Assembly: GCA_942493305.1 (NCBI GenBank)
Contig: OW818686.1
Span: 868,001 to 932,000, forward strand
Length of the DNA stretch: 64,000 nt
DNA from: UBA7672 sp030824255
Lineage (GTDB): Bacteria > Pseudomonadota > Alphaproteobacteria > Caulobacterales > Hyphomonadaceae
Direction: 5' to 3'
How positions within the stretch are numbered: the stretch's first letter is position 1; each line of letters starts with the position of its first letter. The notes under the pieces were generated by a model. It saw only the letters and a program-made list of their open reading frames with translations, had not been told where the DNA came from and ran no database searches. The position numbers and the translations under genes were made by a program. Positions 1-8,632 of the stretch are shown here, piece by piece.

Positions 1-1151
1 CGGTTGGCGTCCAGCATGACTGCAGTCTCGACGCCCTCGCCATCAAGGCGGACGACGCCGAATGGCGCATCGGCGAACATCGTGTCATCCGCACGGCCCG
101 CTGCTGACATCTCTGGCGCGGAGCCAGAAACCGCCACCGGCGCCCGCCGCACGGTCTGTTCGCTCGCGCTCGCCACATAGACGATCGAACGGGTCAGCGC
201 ATCGGCGCCCTTGCCCGACCAGATCGTGATCAGCGTCGCCGAGCTCTCGACGCCATCGCGGGCGCGCAACACGACTTCGGCGCGCTGGCTCGACTGGCCG
301 CGCACTTCACGCTTCATCAGCTTGAGGCCTTCGGGCCGCATGATGTCTTCAAGGCGCAGCGCGTGCTCGCCGTCAGGCAGGCCCAGCATCTGGCGAAGCG
401 TCTGGTTGATATAGACGACGCGGCCGTCGCGGCGCGCCGAGAAGAAGCCGACTGGCGCATCTTCCACGTAGAGCGCGCGCGGATCGACCGAGCCGCTCGC
501 CACCGAGGAAGACGACGCCTCGATCTTGCGCAGGCGCCAGAGCGCGCGCGTTGCACCCAGCGGCGCCACGCTCGCCTCGAACTGGGTCGGCGTCAGGCTG
601 TCGCCGAACAGCAGCGCCGGCAGGAGTTCCGTGCGCGCCAGGCCCGCCTTCGCCGCCTTGGACAGGCGATAGATCGGCGCCGCCATGCCGGGGTTCGCCG
701 AGAACAGGCGGTCCACCGAGGGAGCATGTGCGCTGTCGCCGACTTCATGCGCCAGCTGCGAAAGTTCCAGATAGGCCGCGTTGGCCGCAACGCTCGCCCC
801 GCCGCGATCGGAGATCAGCGCGGGCTCCATCAGCGCTTCCAGCCAGATGTGCTTCTTGGTGGCCTGCGCCGCCGCCTCCGCCGCCCCCCTCTCCGGGAAC
901 ACCCCCAACCGCCTCCCCGCCCCCCTCACCGCCCACAACACCAGCACCAGACCCATCGTGCCCAGCGCGATCACCAGCACCGCGCCCGCAGGTCCGACAG
1001 CATCGCTCCAGGTGAGCGCCATGCCAGCCGCGCCGCCCGCCACGACCAGCGCAGCCCAGAAGCCGAGCTGCAGATAGTCGAAGCCTTTCGATGGCGCTGG
1101 CGCCGGCGTCTCGATCGTTTCGTAGACGAGAGGTTCGTTAGCGTCAGCCAT
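1..1151 (-). CDS. cckA: Cell-cycle hybrid histidine kinase CckA, N-terminal part (runs off the left edge)
   Basis: Only the first ~383 residues are present; the kinase and receiver domains lie beyond the window. After a short cytoplasmic N-terminus there are two membrane segments (about residues 24-44 and 50-70), then PAS-like sensory modules; APVGFFSARRDGRVVYIN near the middle is a typical PAS start. The gene follows fliQ-fliR-flhB, the arrangement known around cckA in Caulobacter. In that family CckA is a bifunctional kinase/phosphatase that passes phosphate through ChpT to CtrA and CpdR. The ATG at 1149-1151 follows a 186-bp gap rich in GANTC sites. Identity rests on partial domain architecture plus synteny, not on the kinase core. 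Confidence 0.85.
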   Translation of the reverse strand, partial: MADANEPLVYETIETPAPAPSKGFDYLQLGFWAALVVAGGAAGMALTWSDAVGPAGAVLVIALGTMGLVLVLWAVRGAGRRLGVFPERGAAEAAAQATKKHIWLEALMEPALISDRGGASVAANAAYLELSQLAHEVGDSAHAPSVDRLFSANPGMAAPIYRLSKAAKAGLARTELLPALLFGDSLTPTQFEASVAPLGATRALWRLRKIEASSSSVASGSVDPRALYVEDAPVGFFSARRDGRVVYINQTLRQMLGLPDGEHALRLEDIMRPEGLKLMKREVRGQSSQRAEVVLRARDGVESSATLITIWSGKGADALTRSIVYVASASEQTVRRAPVAVSGSAPEMSAAGRADDTMFADAPFGVVRLDGEGVETAVMLDAN

Positions 1152-1189
1152 GGTCGGTGGTCCGTTTCTCGGTCCGGTAGTCGTGGGGT

Positions 1190-1318
1190 GATTCGCCACG
1201 GCAGGGGTTACCCGGCCGGCGAGCATCAACGATCTGAGTCTGCTTGTGAATCCGCGAAATTCCCCAGCATTGGCGGGGGTTCGGGGTGTGATGGCGGCGC
1301 TCGTTGCGAGCTCGAATC
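1190..1318. promoter_or_regulatory. Cluster of four GANTC (CcrM-type) sites upstream of cckA
   Basis: GATTC at 1190-1194, GAGTC at 1236-1240, GAATC at 1248-1252 and GAATC at 1314-1318 all fall in the 186-bp gap between flhB and cckA, where fewer than one would be expected by chance. In Caulobacter-like bacteria GANTC is methylated by CcrM, and its methylation state controls promoters through GcrA and related factors. Methylation-linked control of cckA is inference. Confidence 0.45.
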
Positions 1319-1337
1319 AATAACGTGGCGAGACGCA

Positions 1338-2420
1338 TCATTTCCGCGCGCCTCCCGGGCTGGTCTTCGATGTGCTCATCACGAAGCCGATGACCTTGGC
1401 CACCGCCTCGAAATGTTCGCGCGGGATCGACTCCTCGACCTCGACAACCGCGAAAAGCGCACGCGCGAGCGGCACGTTCTCGATGATCGGAATGTTGTGC
1501 TCCTTGGCCTTCTCGCGGATGCGGAGCGCCACGTCGTCGACGCCCTTGGCCATGCACATCGGCGCGGCATCGACGTCGGGATCGTAGCGTAGCGCCACCG
1601 AGTAGTGCGTCGGGTTGGTGATGACCACGGTCGCCTTCTGCACATTCTGCATCATGCGCTTGCGCGAGCGCTCAAGGCGGATCTGGCGCAGGCGCGCGCG
1701 GATGTGGGGATCGCCTTCCTGCTGCTTCACCTCGTCCCGGACATCGCGCCGCGACATGCGCATGCGCTGCATGAAGGTCCAGCGCTGCCAGATGTAGTCC
1801 AGGCCCGCGATAATGCCGATGACCACCACCGCCGCCAGAAGCAGCCGCCCGGCAATCGCCTGCGTCATCGCCAGCAGGCCTTCGGGATTGAGCCGCCCGG
1901 CTTCCGAGATCGCAGTCATTTCCGGCCAGACGGCGTACATCATCGCGCCGGTGATAGCCCCCATCTTGAGGAACGACTTCAGGAGGTTCATCCACCCCTG
2001 CGCGCCGAACATGCGCTGCAGGCCCTTCATCGGCGACAACTTCGAGATATCCGGCTTGATCTTTTCGCCGGTCCACAGCGGACGATGCTGCACCACATGG
2101 CCCAGCACGCTCGCCACCGCGATTGTGCCGAAGATGATCCCCAGCGGCGCCGCCAGCGACAGCAGCAGGTTGCCCATCAGTTGCTGCGCGCCGCCGTCCG
2201 TCAGCCTGAAGGCGTGCGGGTGATCGAGAATGCGCACCAGCGGATCGGCGATCATCGCGGAGAGCGGACCTGCTGCGGCCATGATGAACGCCGTCGCCAG
2301 CATCAGGAACCAGATCGGAACATCCTGACTCTTGGCGATATCGCCTTTCTTGCGGGCCTCCTCCAGCTTTCGCTGTGTAGGATCTTCTGTCTTCTGGCTG
2401 TCGTCCTGGTCTTCTGCCAC
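1338..2420 (-). CDS. flhB: Flagellar type III export protein FlhB
   Basis: A 360-residue protein with the expected length and plan. A charged N-terminus (MAEDQDDSQKTEDPTQRKLE) leads into four membrane segments, followed by a cytoplasmic domain carrying the NPTH autocleavage motif at about residues 269-272. FlhB is the switch protein of the flagellar export gate: self-cleavage at NPTH lets the machine change from rod/hook to filament substrates. It starts 9 bp after the fliR stop in the same operon. All key elements are intact. Confidence 0.96.
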   Translation of the reverse strand: MAEDQDDSQKTEDPTQRKLEEARKKGDIAKSQDVPIWFLMLATAFIMAAAGPLSAMIADPLVRILDHPHAFRLTDGGAQQLMGNLLLSLAAPLGIIFGTIAVASVLGHVVQHRPLWTGEKIKPDISKLSPMKGLQRMFGAQGWMNLLKSFLKMGAITGAMMYAVWPEMTAISEAGRLNPEGLLAMTQAIAGRLLLAAVVVIGIIAGLDYIWQRWTFMQRMRMSRRDVRDEVKQQEGDPHIRARLRQIRLERSRKRMMQNVQKATVVITNPTHYSVALRYDPDVDAAPMCMAKGVDDVALRIREKAKEHNIPIIENVPLARALFAVVEVEESIPREHFEAVAKVIGFVMSTSKTSPGGARK

Positions 2421-2429
2421 GGCGGTCCC

Positions 2430-3185
2430 CTATCGCACCGTGAAGAGACGCATCTGCGTCTCCATTGCGTCGAGCCACATCATCATGCCGCCGCCCATGC
2501 CCAGCGCGATGATGGCAAGCCCCAGCATCACCGACAGCGGCAGCGCTGTCATGAACACCTGCACCTGCGGGATCAGGCGCGAGATGAGGCCGAGCGCGAT
2601 GTTGAAGATCAGCGAGAAGATCAACACCGGCGCTGCAATCTGGATGCCCAGCCGGAAGGAGTTCGACACCGCATCGATCACGAAGCTCGTGGCGTCTCCG
2701 ATCGGCGGGAACGCGCCAGGCGGAAAGATCGCATAGCTGTCGGCCGCCGCCTCGATCATCACGCGATGCAGGCCCGCTGACATGATCAGCAGCACGCCCA
2801 TCAGAGAGAAAAATCCGGAGAAGATCGCCGCCGGCTGGCTGGCGATCGGGTCGACCTGCTGCGCGAACGCCAGACCCGACGCGAGGCCCGCCGTCGCGCC
2901 CGCCACCTGCAGCGCGCTCATCATCAGGCGCGCGCCGAGACCCATGATCAGGCCAATGATCACCTCGTTGATGATCAGCGGGATGGCCGCAATCGCATTG
3001 CCCGGCATGGCCGGCGTCGCCGCAGCCAGCCCCGGCGCCATCACCATCGTCACCATCACCGCCAGCGCCAGCCGGAACGTCGCCGGCACCGCCTGCTCGC
3101 CCCACACCGGCGCAACCATCAGCACGGCGCCAAGACGCGCGAACAGCAGCGTCCCGATCCATGCATATTGGTTCAGCCAGTCCAC
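2430..3185 (-). CDS. fliR: Flagellar export gate protein FliR
   Basis: A hydrophobic protein of about 251 residues with six or so membrane segments. The GTG at 3183-3185 is chosen as start: the protein then begins VDWLNQYAWIGTLLFARLG, it lies 13 bp after the fliQ stop, and it has a GGGAG ribosome site upstream. An ATG farther upstream would overlap fliQ and add an unconserved tail. FliR forms the inner-membrane export gate with FliP and FliQ. Confidence 0.93.
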   Translation of the reverse strand: MDWLNQYAWIGTLLFARLGAVLMVAPVWGEQAVPATFRLALAVMVTMVMAPGLAAATPAMPGNAIAAIPLIINEVIIGLIMGLGARLMMSALQVAGATAGLASGLAFAQQVDPIASQPAAIFSGFFSLMGVLLIMSAGLHRVMIEAAADSYAIFPPGAFPPIGDATSFVIDAVSNSFRLGIQIAAPVLIFSLIFNIALGLISRLIPQVQVFMTALPLSVMLGLAIIALGMGGGMMMWLDAMETQMRLFTVR

Positions 3186-3198
3186 GCGCCTTGTCTCC

Positions 3199-3471
3199 CT
3201 AGAACTCGGCGATGCGGGTGAAGACCTGATCGGCAAAGCCCGCCAGCACCGCCCCCATCAGAGGCAGGAAGATCAGCAGCGCTGCAAAGATCGCGATGAT
3301 CTTCGGCACAAACACCAAGGTCATTTCCTGGATCTGCGTCAGCGCCTGGAAGAAGGCGATCACGAGACCCACGACCAGGCCGGCAATCATCGCCGGCGCG
3401 CACATCCAGACCGTGGTCCAGAGGGCGTCGCGGCCGAAATCGAGTACTTCCAGGCCATCCATGCCTGACAC
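3199..3471 (-). CDS. fliQ: Flagellar export gate protein FliQ
   Basis: A 90-residue protein with two long hydrophobic helices, the expected size and shape of FliQ. It is the first gene of the fliQ-fliR-flhB-cckA run on this strand. ATG codons at 3471 and 3462 are both possible starts (MSGMDGLEVL). The gap upstream holds two TTAA half-sites (3497-3500 and 3518-3521), but not at the seven-base spacing of a classical CtrA box. Confidence 0.93.
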   Translation of the reverse strand: MSGMDGLEVLDFGRDALWTTVWMCAPAMIAGLVVGLVIAFFQALTQIQEMTLVFVPKIIAIFAALLIFLPLMGAVLAGFADQVFTRIAEF

Positions 3472-3496
3472 TCCGGGAGTTTATGGTTTCTGGCCG

Positions 3497-3521
3497 TTAA
3501 CTCTCGCAAATGAGTGGTTAA
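3497..3521 (-). promoter_or_regulatory. Possible CtrA half-sites upstream of fliQ
   Basis: Two TTAA tetramers separated by 17 bases lie 26-50 bp upstream of the fliQ start. CtrA half-sites are TTAA, and early flagellar operons are CtrA-controlled in Caulobacter, but the spacing does not match the TTAA-N7-TTAA consensus, so this is only a weak candidate. Confidence 0.25.
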
Positions 3522-3618
3522 GAAAGGGTAGGCAAAAGCTGCCGGTCACAGCGACCGAACCCCTGTTTTACTGGGTTTTCGCGGGTGCGGCGTTATTTAC
3601 CTCTCCCGGAAAGGCAGA

Positions 3619-3649
3619 ACGGCCGCCCCCGGGGTGCGGGAGCGGCCGT
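3619..3649 (-). terminator. Hairpin downstream of the Do-type protease gene
   Basis: ACGGCCGC (3619-3626) and GCGGCCGT (3642-3649) form a perfect 8-bp GC-rich stem, 27 bp past the stop of the minus-strand protease gene. There is only a weak T-rich tail (TCTGCCTTTCC), so termination may be weak or bidirectional. Confidence 0.5.
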
Positions 3650-3675
3650 CTGCAGTCACGCGATTGTCTGGGCGC

Positions 3676-5181
3676 TCAGCCTGCCGAGAAAGGCACCCCG
3701 ATGAAGAACTTGGTGCCCTGACGCTCCAGCTGGAGCAGCACGGCCTGGCTGTTCTGCTTGCGGGCGTCGTCCACCGCCTTCTTGGCGGCGTCCGTCGAGG
3801 TCGGGGCCGACTGGCCGACACGGACCAGCCTGTCGCCCGCCCGGATGCCGGCTTCAGCCGCCGGCGAGTTGACCTTCACCGCCGACACGACCAGGCCATT
3901 GGGTCCCGGCGCGATGCTGAGGCCAAGCCCCGCCAAGTCCACCCCGGCTGCAGCGTTGGCGCTCGGCGCTGCATTTGCCGCCACCGGCTGGAAGCCTTCT
4001 TCCTTCAGCGCCGCGATATTGACCTTCAGCGTCTGCTCGCGGCCGTCGCGGATGATCTTCATGTCGCGCGTCGTGCCGGCCTTGGTGTCGGCCACGGCGC
4101 GGGTGAGATCCCGCACCGAGTTCACCGACTGGCCGCCGAACGACAGGATCACGTCGCCTTCGCGCACGCCGGCCTTGGCCGCCGGGCTCTCGTCAGTGAC
4201 ATTGTTGACCATCGCGCCCTTGGCTTCCGCGAGGCGGAGGCTCGAGGCGATATCCGGCGTCACGGGCGCAATGCCCACGCCCAGCCAGCCGCGCTGCACC
4301 GTGCCCGTCGACACGATCTGCTGCACGATGCCTTGCGCCTGTTCGGCCGGGATCGAGAAGCCGATGCCGACGTTTCCGCCGCTCGGCGAGAAGATCGCCG
4401 AGTTGACGCCGATCACGGCGCCGGTGTGATCGAGCAGCGGACCGCCCGAGTTTCCGCGGTTGATCGGCGCGTCGACCTGGATGAAGTCGTCATACTGGCC
4501 CGAATTGATGTTGCGGCCGCGGGCGGAGATGATGCCCGCCGTCACGGTGTTGGAGAGGCCGAACGGCGCGCCGACGGCGAACACGCTCTCGCCTGGACGG
4601 GCGCTCTTGCTGTCGCCCCAAGGAAGGGCGCGCGGCAGGCTGGAGCCTTCCACCTTGATCACGGCGAGGTCGGTCTTGGGATCGGTTCCCACCAGTTTCG
4701 CATCGATCCGACGGCCATCGGCCAGCACGACCGTCATGCGGTTGGCGTCCTCGACCACATGGTTGTTGGTGACGATATAGCCGCCCTCGATGAAGAAGCC
4801 GGAACCCGAGCCCATCTGCTCAGGCGCTTCGCCGCCCTGCCCGCCGCCAAACGGCGAGGAGCGGAAGAAGTCTTCAAACGGCGTTCCCTCGAAGGGGTTC
4901 TGGCCCTGCTGCGCCATGTTCCGCACCTTGGGCGAGGAACGCACCTCGATCTGCACGACCGACGGGGAGACAGCCTCTACCAGGTCCGCCAGCTCGGGCA
5001 GTACGCCCCAGCGGGCCTGCTGCGACATGGCCGGCAGCGCCAGCTGGGCTGCGGCAGGAGCGGCCACGGACGCGCCGTGCTGCGAGAAGAGAGCAAAGGA
5101 TGGCGCCGCGAGGGCGATGGCGCCGAGACTTACCCCGGCGACCAGACCACCGACAGCGCCGACGATGACACCGCGATTCAT
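3676..5181 (-). CDS. Do/DegP-family periplasmic serine protease with two PDZ domains
   Basis: 501 residues: a hydrophobic N-terminal signal/anchor (residues ~4-30), a trypsin-like protease domain, then two PDZ domains. The catalytic triad is visible as His141 (VTNNHVVEDA), Asp171 (PKTDLAVIKV) and Ser245 (NRGNSGGPLL). Proteins of this family degrade or refold damaged proteins in the periplasm. The gene stands alone, with 283 bp to the LysR gene upstream and a hairpin downstream. Whether it should be called DegP, DegQ or MucD cannot be settled here. Confidence 0.93.
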   Translation of the reverse strand: MNRGVIVGAVGGLVAGVSLGAIALAAPSFALFSQHGASVAAPAAAQLALPAMSQQARWGVLPELADLVEAVSPSVVQIEVRSSPKVRNMAQQGQNPFEGTPFEDFFRSSPFGGGQGGEAPEQMGSGSGFFIEGGYIVTNNHVVEDANRMTVVLADGRRIDAKLVGTDPKTDLAVIKVEGSSLPRALPWGDSKSARPGESVFAVGAPFGLSNTVTAGIISARGRNINSGQYDDFIQVDAPINRGNSGGPLLDHTGAVIGVNSAIFSPSGGNVGIGFSIPAEQAQGIVQQIVSTGTVQRGWLGVGIAPVTPDIASSLRLAEAKGAMVNNVTDESPAAKAGVREGDVILSFGGQSVNSVRDLTRAVADTKAGTTRDMKIIRDGREQTLKVNIAALKEEGFQPVAANAAPSANAAAGVDLAGLGLSIAPGPNGLVVSAVKVNSPAAEAGIRAGDRLVRVGQSAPTSTDAAKKAVDDARKQNSQAVLLQLERQGTKFFIGVPFSAG

Positions 5182-5464
5182 TCAATACTCCGTCTTTACC
5201 CGACAATCCGGGACGCATGTGTGAGCCTGAAAACAAGGCCAGCGCATCTGATCTTGGATGTGCCAGCACATTTTCAAGCGGGGCGTCGCACCTCGGTCGG
5301 ATGCAGGACCGCAGACGGTGCGCGGCGTCCCGTGAACCCCCACGAGGCCCGGAAATCTGGACGAGAATGCGGCAACTTCTGGATACGGCCTCGCGTCGTT
5401 CCGACGCATCATCCGATAGGCGCCTTAGAGGCAGCCCGGATATTGCGGTAACTTGCGCAACGTC

Positions 5465-6460
5465 TCAGGCCGCGCGCTCGTCCGTCCAGGGGGCGACCGT
5501 CGCCGTGTCGAACAGGCCGGGCGGCACATACTCCTCACGGAACCAGGGATTCTTGCGCCTGTCGAAGACCTGCCGCGCCCAGGACACCACGGTTCGCACC
5601 CGCGGGGTGCGCCGCGCGCTCTCATGGAACGCAAGCCACACCTTCACCGACGCCATCGGCGGCATCGGCAGGGCGACGAGGCGCGGGTCCAGCCTCCCGG
5701 CATAGCTCGGCATAACGGCTATTCCTGCACCGGCAGCCGTGGCCTGCAGCAAGGATGCGCTGCAATCGGTCATAACCGTGGGCTCGACCAGCGAGGCGAT
5801 CTGCGCTGTTCGCTCCTTCCAGCCGGGATTCTCGGAGTAAAGCGTGTGATTCAGGACACGGTGCTGACCAACATCGAGCACGCCGCCCGGCGCGCCATAG
5901 GTTGCGATGTAGTCCTGGCTGGCGAACGCGCAGTAGTGGAACGTCGCGATCGGGAATGAAACCACGTCCGATTGTGTTGGCTGTTCGAAGCTTATGACGA
6001 CATCCGCATAGCCCTGACCCGACTTCGGCAGGTAGCGATCCGACAGCATGGTCAGGCGAAGCGCCGGGTTCTCCGCAAGGAAAGACGAAACATTCGGCGC
6101 GATGCAGAAAGCAAGCACGCCATCATTCGCCCAGATTTTCACTTCGCCTTCTGTCTTCGCTTCAAGACCACGCAGCGTGTATTCCAGCGACTGACTTGCA
6201 CGCATCATGGTCGTCACATGATCAAGCGCCTCTACGCCTGCCTGTGTTAGTCGAATGCCTGTCGACGAACGCTCCAGCAGGCGCGCGCCAAGACGCGCTT
6301 CAAGCTGTCCAAGTCGTTTCGATACCGCTGATTGCGTGATGCCAAGCAACTCAGCTGCGGCATTCATCGAGCCTGCTGTCGCCACCGCATAGAAGGTGCG
6401 GAGGTCAGACCAGTCGACGACTTCGCGCGCAGGTCGTTCGGTCACATCCTTGCCCGTCAT
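5465..6460 (-). CDS. LysR-family transcriptional regulator
   Basis: About 331 residues. A winged helix-turn-helix at residues ~14-70 (FYAVATAGSMNAAAELLGIT, then QSAVSKRLGQLEARLGARL) is followed by a LysR substrate-binding domain. The ATG at 6460 is preferred over the one at 6490, because only the former leaves a normal short leader before the HTH. It is divergent from the acetyltransferase-like pair at 6550, which is therefore its most likely target; the effector is unknown. An unusual C-terminal tail (about 40 residues, ending DERAA) extends past the usual fold. Confidence 0.88.
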   Translation of the reverse strand: MTGKDVTERPAREVVDWSDLRTFYAVATAGSMNAAAELLGITQSAVSKRLGQLEARLGARLLERSSTGIRLTQAGVEALDHVTTMMRASQSLEYTLRGLEAKTEGEVKIWANDGVLAFCIAPNVSSFLAENPALRLTMLSDRYLPKSGQGYADVVISFEQPTQSDVVSFPIATFHYCAFASQDYIATYGAPGGVLDVGQHRVLNHTLYSENPGWKERTAQIASLVEPTVMTDCSASLLQATAAGAGIAVMPSYAGRLDPRLVALPMPPMASVKVWLAFHESARRTPRVRTVVSWARQVFDRRKNPWFREEYVPPGLFDTATVAPWTDERAA

Positions 6461-6512
6461 ACCCGCTCTGCCTGAATCGCAATGGCGCAAGCCTCCAGTT
6501 TGTGGTGAATGG

Positions 6513-6527
6513 TTAGCAAGAGATTAA
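6513..6527. promoter_or_regulatory. CtrA-like box (TTAG-N7-TTAA) in the divergent LysR/acetyltransferase promoter region
   Basis: TTAG at 6513-6516 and TTAA at 6524-6527, followed by C, are spaced by exactly seven bases and match the CtrA consensus TTAA-N7-TTAAC at all but one position. The site is 23 bp before the ATG at 6550. Binding is inference. Confidence 0.4.
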
Positions 6528-6549
6528 CGGCGTCGATTGGGTTGGTTGG

Positions 6550-7158
6550 ATGGTCACGACACAGGACGATGCACATGCCGTCCTCCGCTCACTCGGCGGA
6601 GAGAGATTGCACACTCACTACATGTCAGGCGCATCCGAAGCGATGATGGCCTCGGTCCGTCTCGAGCACGCGATTTTCGAGGCCGACTACGCAGCCGTCC
6701 ATCGCCTTGCGACGGATGAGCTCGGCCCCGGCCTTGCTTCGCTCGAAGAGATCAAGCGCGTCGATCGTCTCACCGGCGCGTCGATCTGGGTGATCCGTCG
6801 CAAGGGTGAAGTCACCGGCTTCCTCGCCCCGCTCGCCCTTACTGGCGCTGGCGTCGCCGCAATCGTCGACAACACGTTCGATGCAGCCAACATCGACCAG
6901 AAATGGGTCGCGCGCATCGGTGAGCCGCTCGCAGGCTTCTACTGCTGGTGCTACGCGGGCAAGGATCAGGTGAGCCGCGGCGCGCTGGTGCTCGGCCTGC
7001 GTACGCTGATCGACAAATACTTCGTGGACCTGCCCTTCTTCGGGCGCGACTCCACGGAAGCCGGCGCAAGGATCATGCGCCATCTCGGCTTCAACAACTT
7101 CTCGGATACCCCCCACCTTTTCTGGCGTTGCGCCTCGGTAATGGAGATGGCCGCATGA
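6550..7158 (+). CDS. Uncharacterised protein, possibly of the GNAT acyltransferase fold
   Basis: 202 residues, no signal peptide or membrane segment. I do not recognise a specific family. The pattern of a helix-rich N-terminus, a central strand run (ASIWVIRRKGEVTGFLAPL) and a C-terminal ARIMRHLGFNNFSDTPHLFW resembling the end of GNAT domains suggests an acyltransferase-like fold. Its stop overlaps the start of the next gene, a clear GNAT protein (ATGA, 7155-7158), so the two are probably co-translated and may act together. Confidence 0.75.
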   Translation: MVTTQDDAHAVLRSLGGERLHTHYMSGASEAMMASVRLEHAIFEADYAAVHRLATDELGPGLASLEEIKRVDRLTGASIWVIRRKGEVTGFLAPLALTGAGVAAIVDNTFDAANIDQKWVARIGEPLAGFYCWCYAGKDQVSRGALVLGLRTLIDKYFVDLPFFGRDSTEAGARIMRHLGFNNFSDTPHLFWRCASVMEMAA

Positions 7159-7736
7159 TGTCGGTTCACGCCAATCACAACGGCAACGAACTGCGCATCG
7201 AGATGGTGCGCGACCTGAACGACTTCATGAAAGTCGTCGCTATCCGCGCATCGGTGTTTCTCGCTGAGCAGGACTGCCCATATGACGAGGAGTTCGATCA
7301 CAACGATCTCTCCGCCATGCACCTCATCGCCTACCTCCGCAACGAGCCGGTGGCGACGTTGCGCATCCGCTGGTTCGCGCAGTTCGCCAAGATCGAGCGC
7401 GTGTGCGTGATGAAGCACGTGCGCGGCGGCTCTCTGGTGAAGCTGATGATCGAGACGGCTGTCGAGATCATCGGGCGCAAGGGCTATCGCGAAGTCCTCG
7501 GCTACATCCAGAAACGCCTTGTGCCGTTCTGGAAGCAGCTCGGCTTCCATCCCCGCGAAGGCCGCGACGGCTTCCGCTTCTCGGACTACGACTATGTCGA
7601 ATGCTTCCGGGAATTGAGCGCGCGCAACGACGCCGTGACCATCGACTCCGACCCCTACATCGTCATGCGCCCCGAGGGCGACTGGGACAGGGAAAGCGTG
7701 CTCGACAGGTCTGCCGCACGTCCCGCCGTCGCCTGA
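7155..7736 (+). CDS. GNAT-family N-acetyltransferase
   Basis: 193 residues starting at the ATG inside the ATGA overlap with the previous gene. The middle shows the GNAT core: VATLRIRWFAQFAKIERVCV, then VRGGSLVKLMIETAVEIIGRKGY in place of the acetyl-CoA loop, then a C-terminal FWKQLGFHPREG motif. The substrate is unknown. Translational coupling with the preceding gene argues for a two-protein unit. Confidence 0.82.
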   Translation: MMSVHANHNGNELRIEMVRDLNDFMKVVAIRASVFLAEQDCPYDEEFDHNDLSAMHLIAYLRNEPVATLRIRWFAQFAKIERVCVMKHVRGGSLVKLMIETAVEIIGRKGYREVLGYIQKRLVPFWKQLGFHPREGRDGFRFSDYDYVECFRELSARNDAVTIDSDPYIVMRPEGDWDRESVLDRSAARPAVA

Positions 7737-7791
7737 TCGACGTCTCTCGCCTTCTGACTCTCCTGCCACTCGTTTCCTGAAAGTGTGCGCC

Positions 7792-8364
7792 ATGCCGGAC
7801 GCAATGCCCACGCGCTTGCTCTGCATCGACCTGCAGCATGACGCTGTGCCCGATCGCGAGAACGATCCGCGCGCCGTCGCCGGCGCTCGCGATCTGCTAA
7901 CCCTCGCCCGCCGCCTCGGCTGGACAGTCGCGCACACGCGCCGCCGCACACGCCAGCCTGTCATCCGCACGCGTGGCGGCCCGACGGCGACCGGCCTCAA
8001 CCCGCTGATGTCCGAGGCGGTCTACTTTCACGAGAACCGCTCGATCGCGGACAGTCACGGCCTTGCCGCCCTGCTGCACGAATGGCGCGAGGAGACCGTC
8101 CTCGTCGCGGCTTTCGATCCGATGGCGCTGACATCGCTGGTGCTGTCCTGCCAGCAACCCGGCCCCCGCCTCCTGCTGGTCGAAGACGTGACGCCGCTCA
8201 GCGACCTGCGCAACACGTCTGCCGCCGGCGCCTTCCATGGCGCGGGCTGGAAAGGCGCATTCGGATCCATCACGCTTGCCGAACTGGTCAAGCGCGCCAA
8301 CCGCCAGGGCGTCCACCTCTTCCCCAACCGCGCTGGCGAGCACGCCCACGGCATGCCAGTCTGA
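7792..8364 (+). CDS. Isochorismatase-like (cysteine hydrolase fold) protein lacking the usual catalytic cysteine
   Basis: 190 residues. The start LLCIDLQHDAVPD matches the conserved first strand and aspartate of the isochorismatase-like fold, and VAAFDPMALTSLVLS ... LLLVEDVTPLSD matches the second half. In active cysteine hydrolases this second segment carries the nucleophilic cysteine (pattern GxxTxxCV); here the position is Ala or Leu. It may therefore be non-enzymatic or use another chemistry. A GTG at 7783 is an alternative start. It follows the GNAT pair by 55 bp on the same strand. Confidence 0.72.
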   Translation: MPDAMPTRLLCIDLQHDAVPDRENDPRAVAGARDLLTLARRLGWTVAHTRRRTRQPVIRTRGGPTATGLNPLMSEAVYFHENRSIADSHGLAALLHEWREETVLVAAFDPMALTSLVLSCQQPGPRLLLVEDVTPLSDLRNTSAAGAFHGAGWKGAFGSITLAELVKRANRQGVHLFPNRAGEHAHGMPV

Positions 8365-8398
8365 TCCCGAGAGAGCATCAGCTCCCGGAGAGGACCTC

Positions 8399-8605
8399 TT
8401 GCGACTTTTCCTCTCCGCCGCCGACGAACTCCGCCGTGAAGCGTTCATCTCTGATGCAACCCGGTCACAGCTTGCCGAACATTTCGGCATGAAGGAGCGG
8501 ATCGAGATCGTCTTTACCGTTGGCGGCTACACGATGACCGGACTTGCCATCAATTCATTCGGCATAGAGACAGAGCCGGGCTATCCGGCTATGCCGCAAC
8601 GATAA
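8399..8605 (+). pseudogene. C-terminal remnant of a carboxymuconolactone decarboxylase-family gene
   Basis: A 68-codon reading frame whose protein (AADELRREAFISDATRSQLA, then FTVGGYTMTGLAINSFGIE) matches the C-terminal half of carboxymuconolactone decarboxylase/AhpD-like proteins. The N-terminal half, with the CxxC or His active site, is absent. A TTG at 8399 with a good GGAGAGG ribosome site just upstream could still drive translation of the fragment. Upstream the frame runs into the isochorismatase-like gene with no family match, which suggests a deletion that removed the 5' half. Confidence 0.6.
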
Positions 8606-8632
8606 TCATCCACGTGTCCTGAGGGGGACTTT

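Noticed and set aside
363..1592. 409-codon plus-strand frame across cckA and flhB
   Set aside because: Antisense to two confident genes, no domain, strongly skewed composition.
1672..3162. 496-codon minus-strand frame overlapping flhB and fliR
   Set aside because: Out-of-frame shadow of flhB and fliR.
3496..3522. Full CtrA box upstream of fliQ
   Set aside because: Two TTAA are present but spaced 17 bases, not seven; kept only as weak half-sites.
3634..5451. 605-codon plus-strand frame opposite the Do-type protease
   Set aside because: Shadow of the protease; repetitive Arg/His/Asp composition and no recognisable domain.
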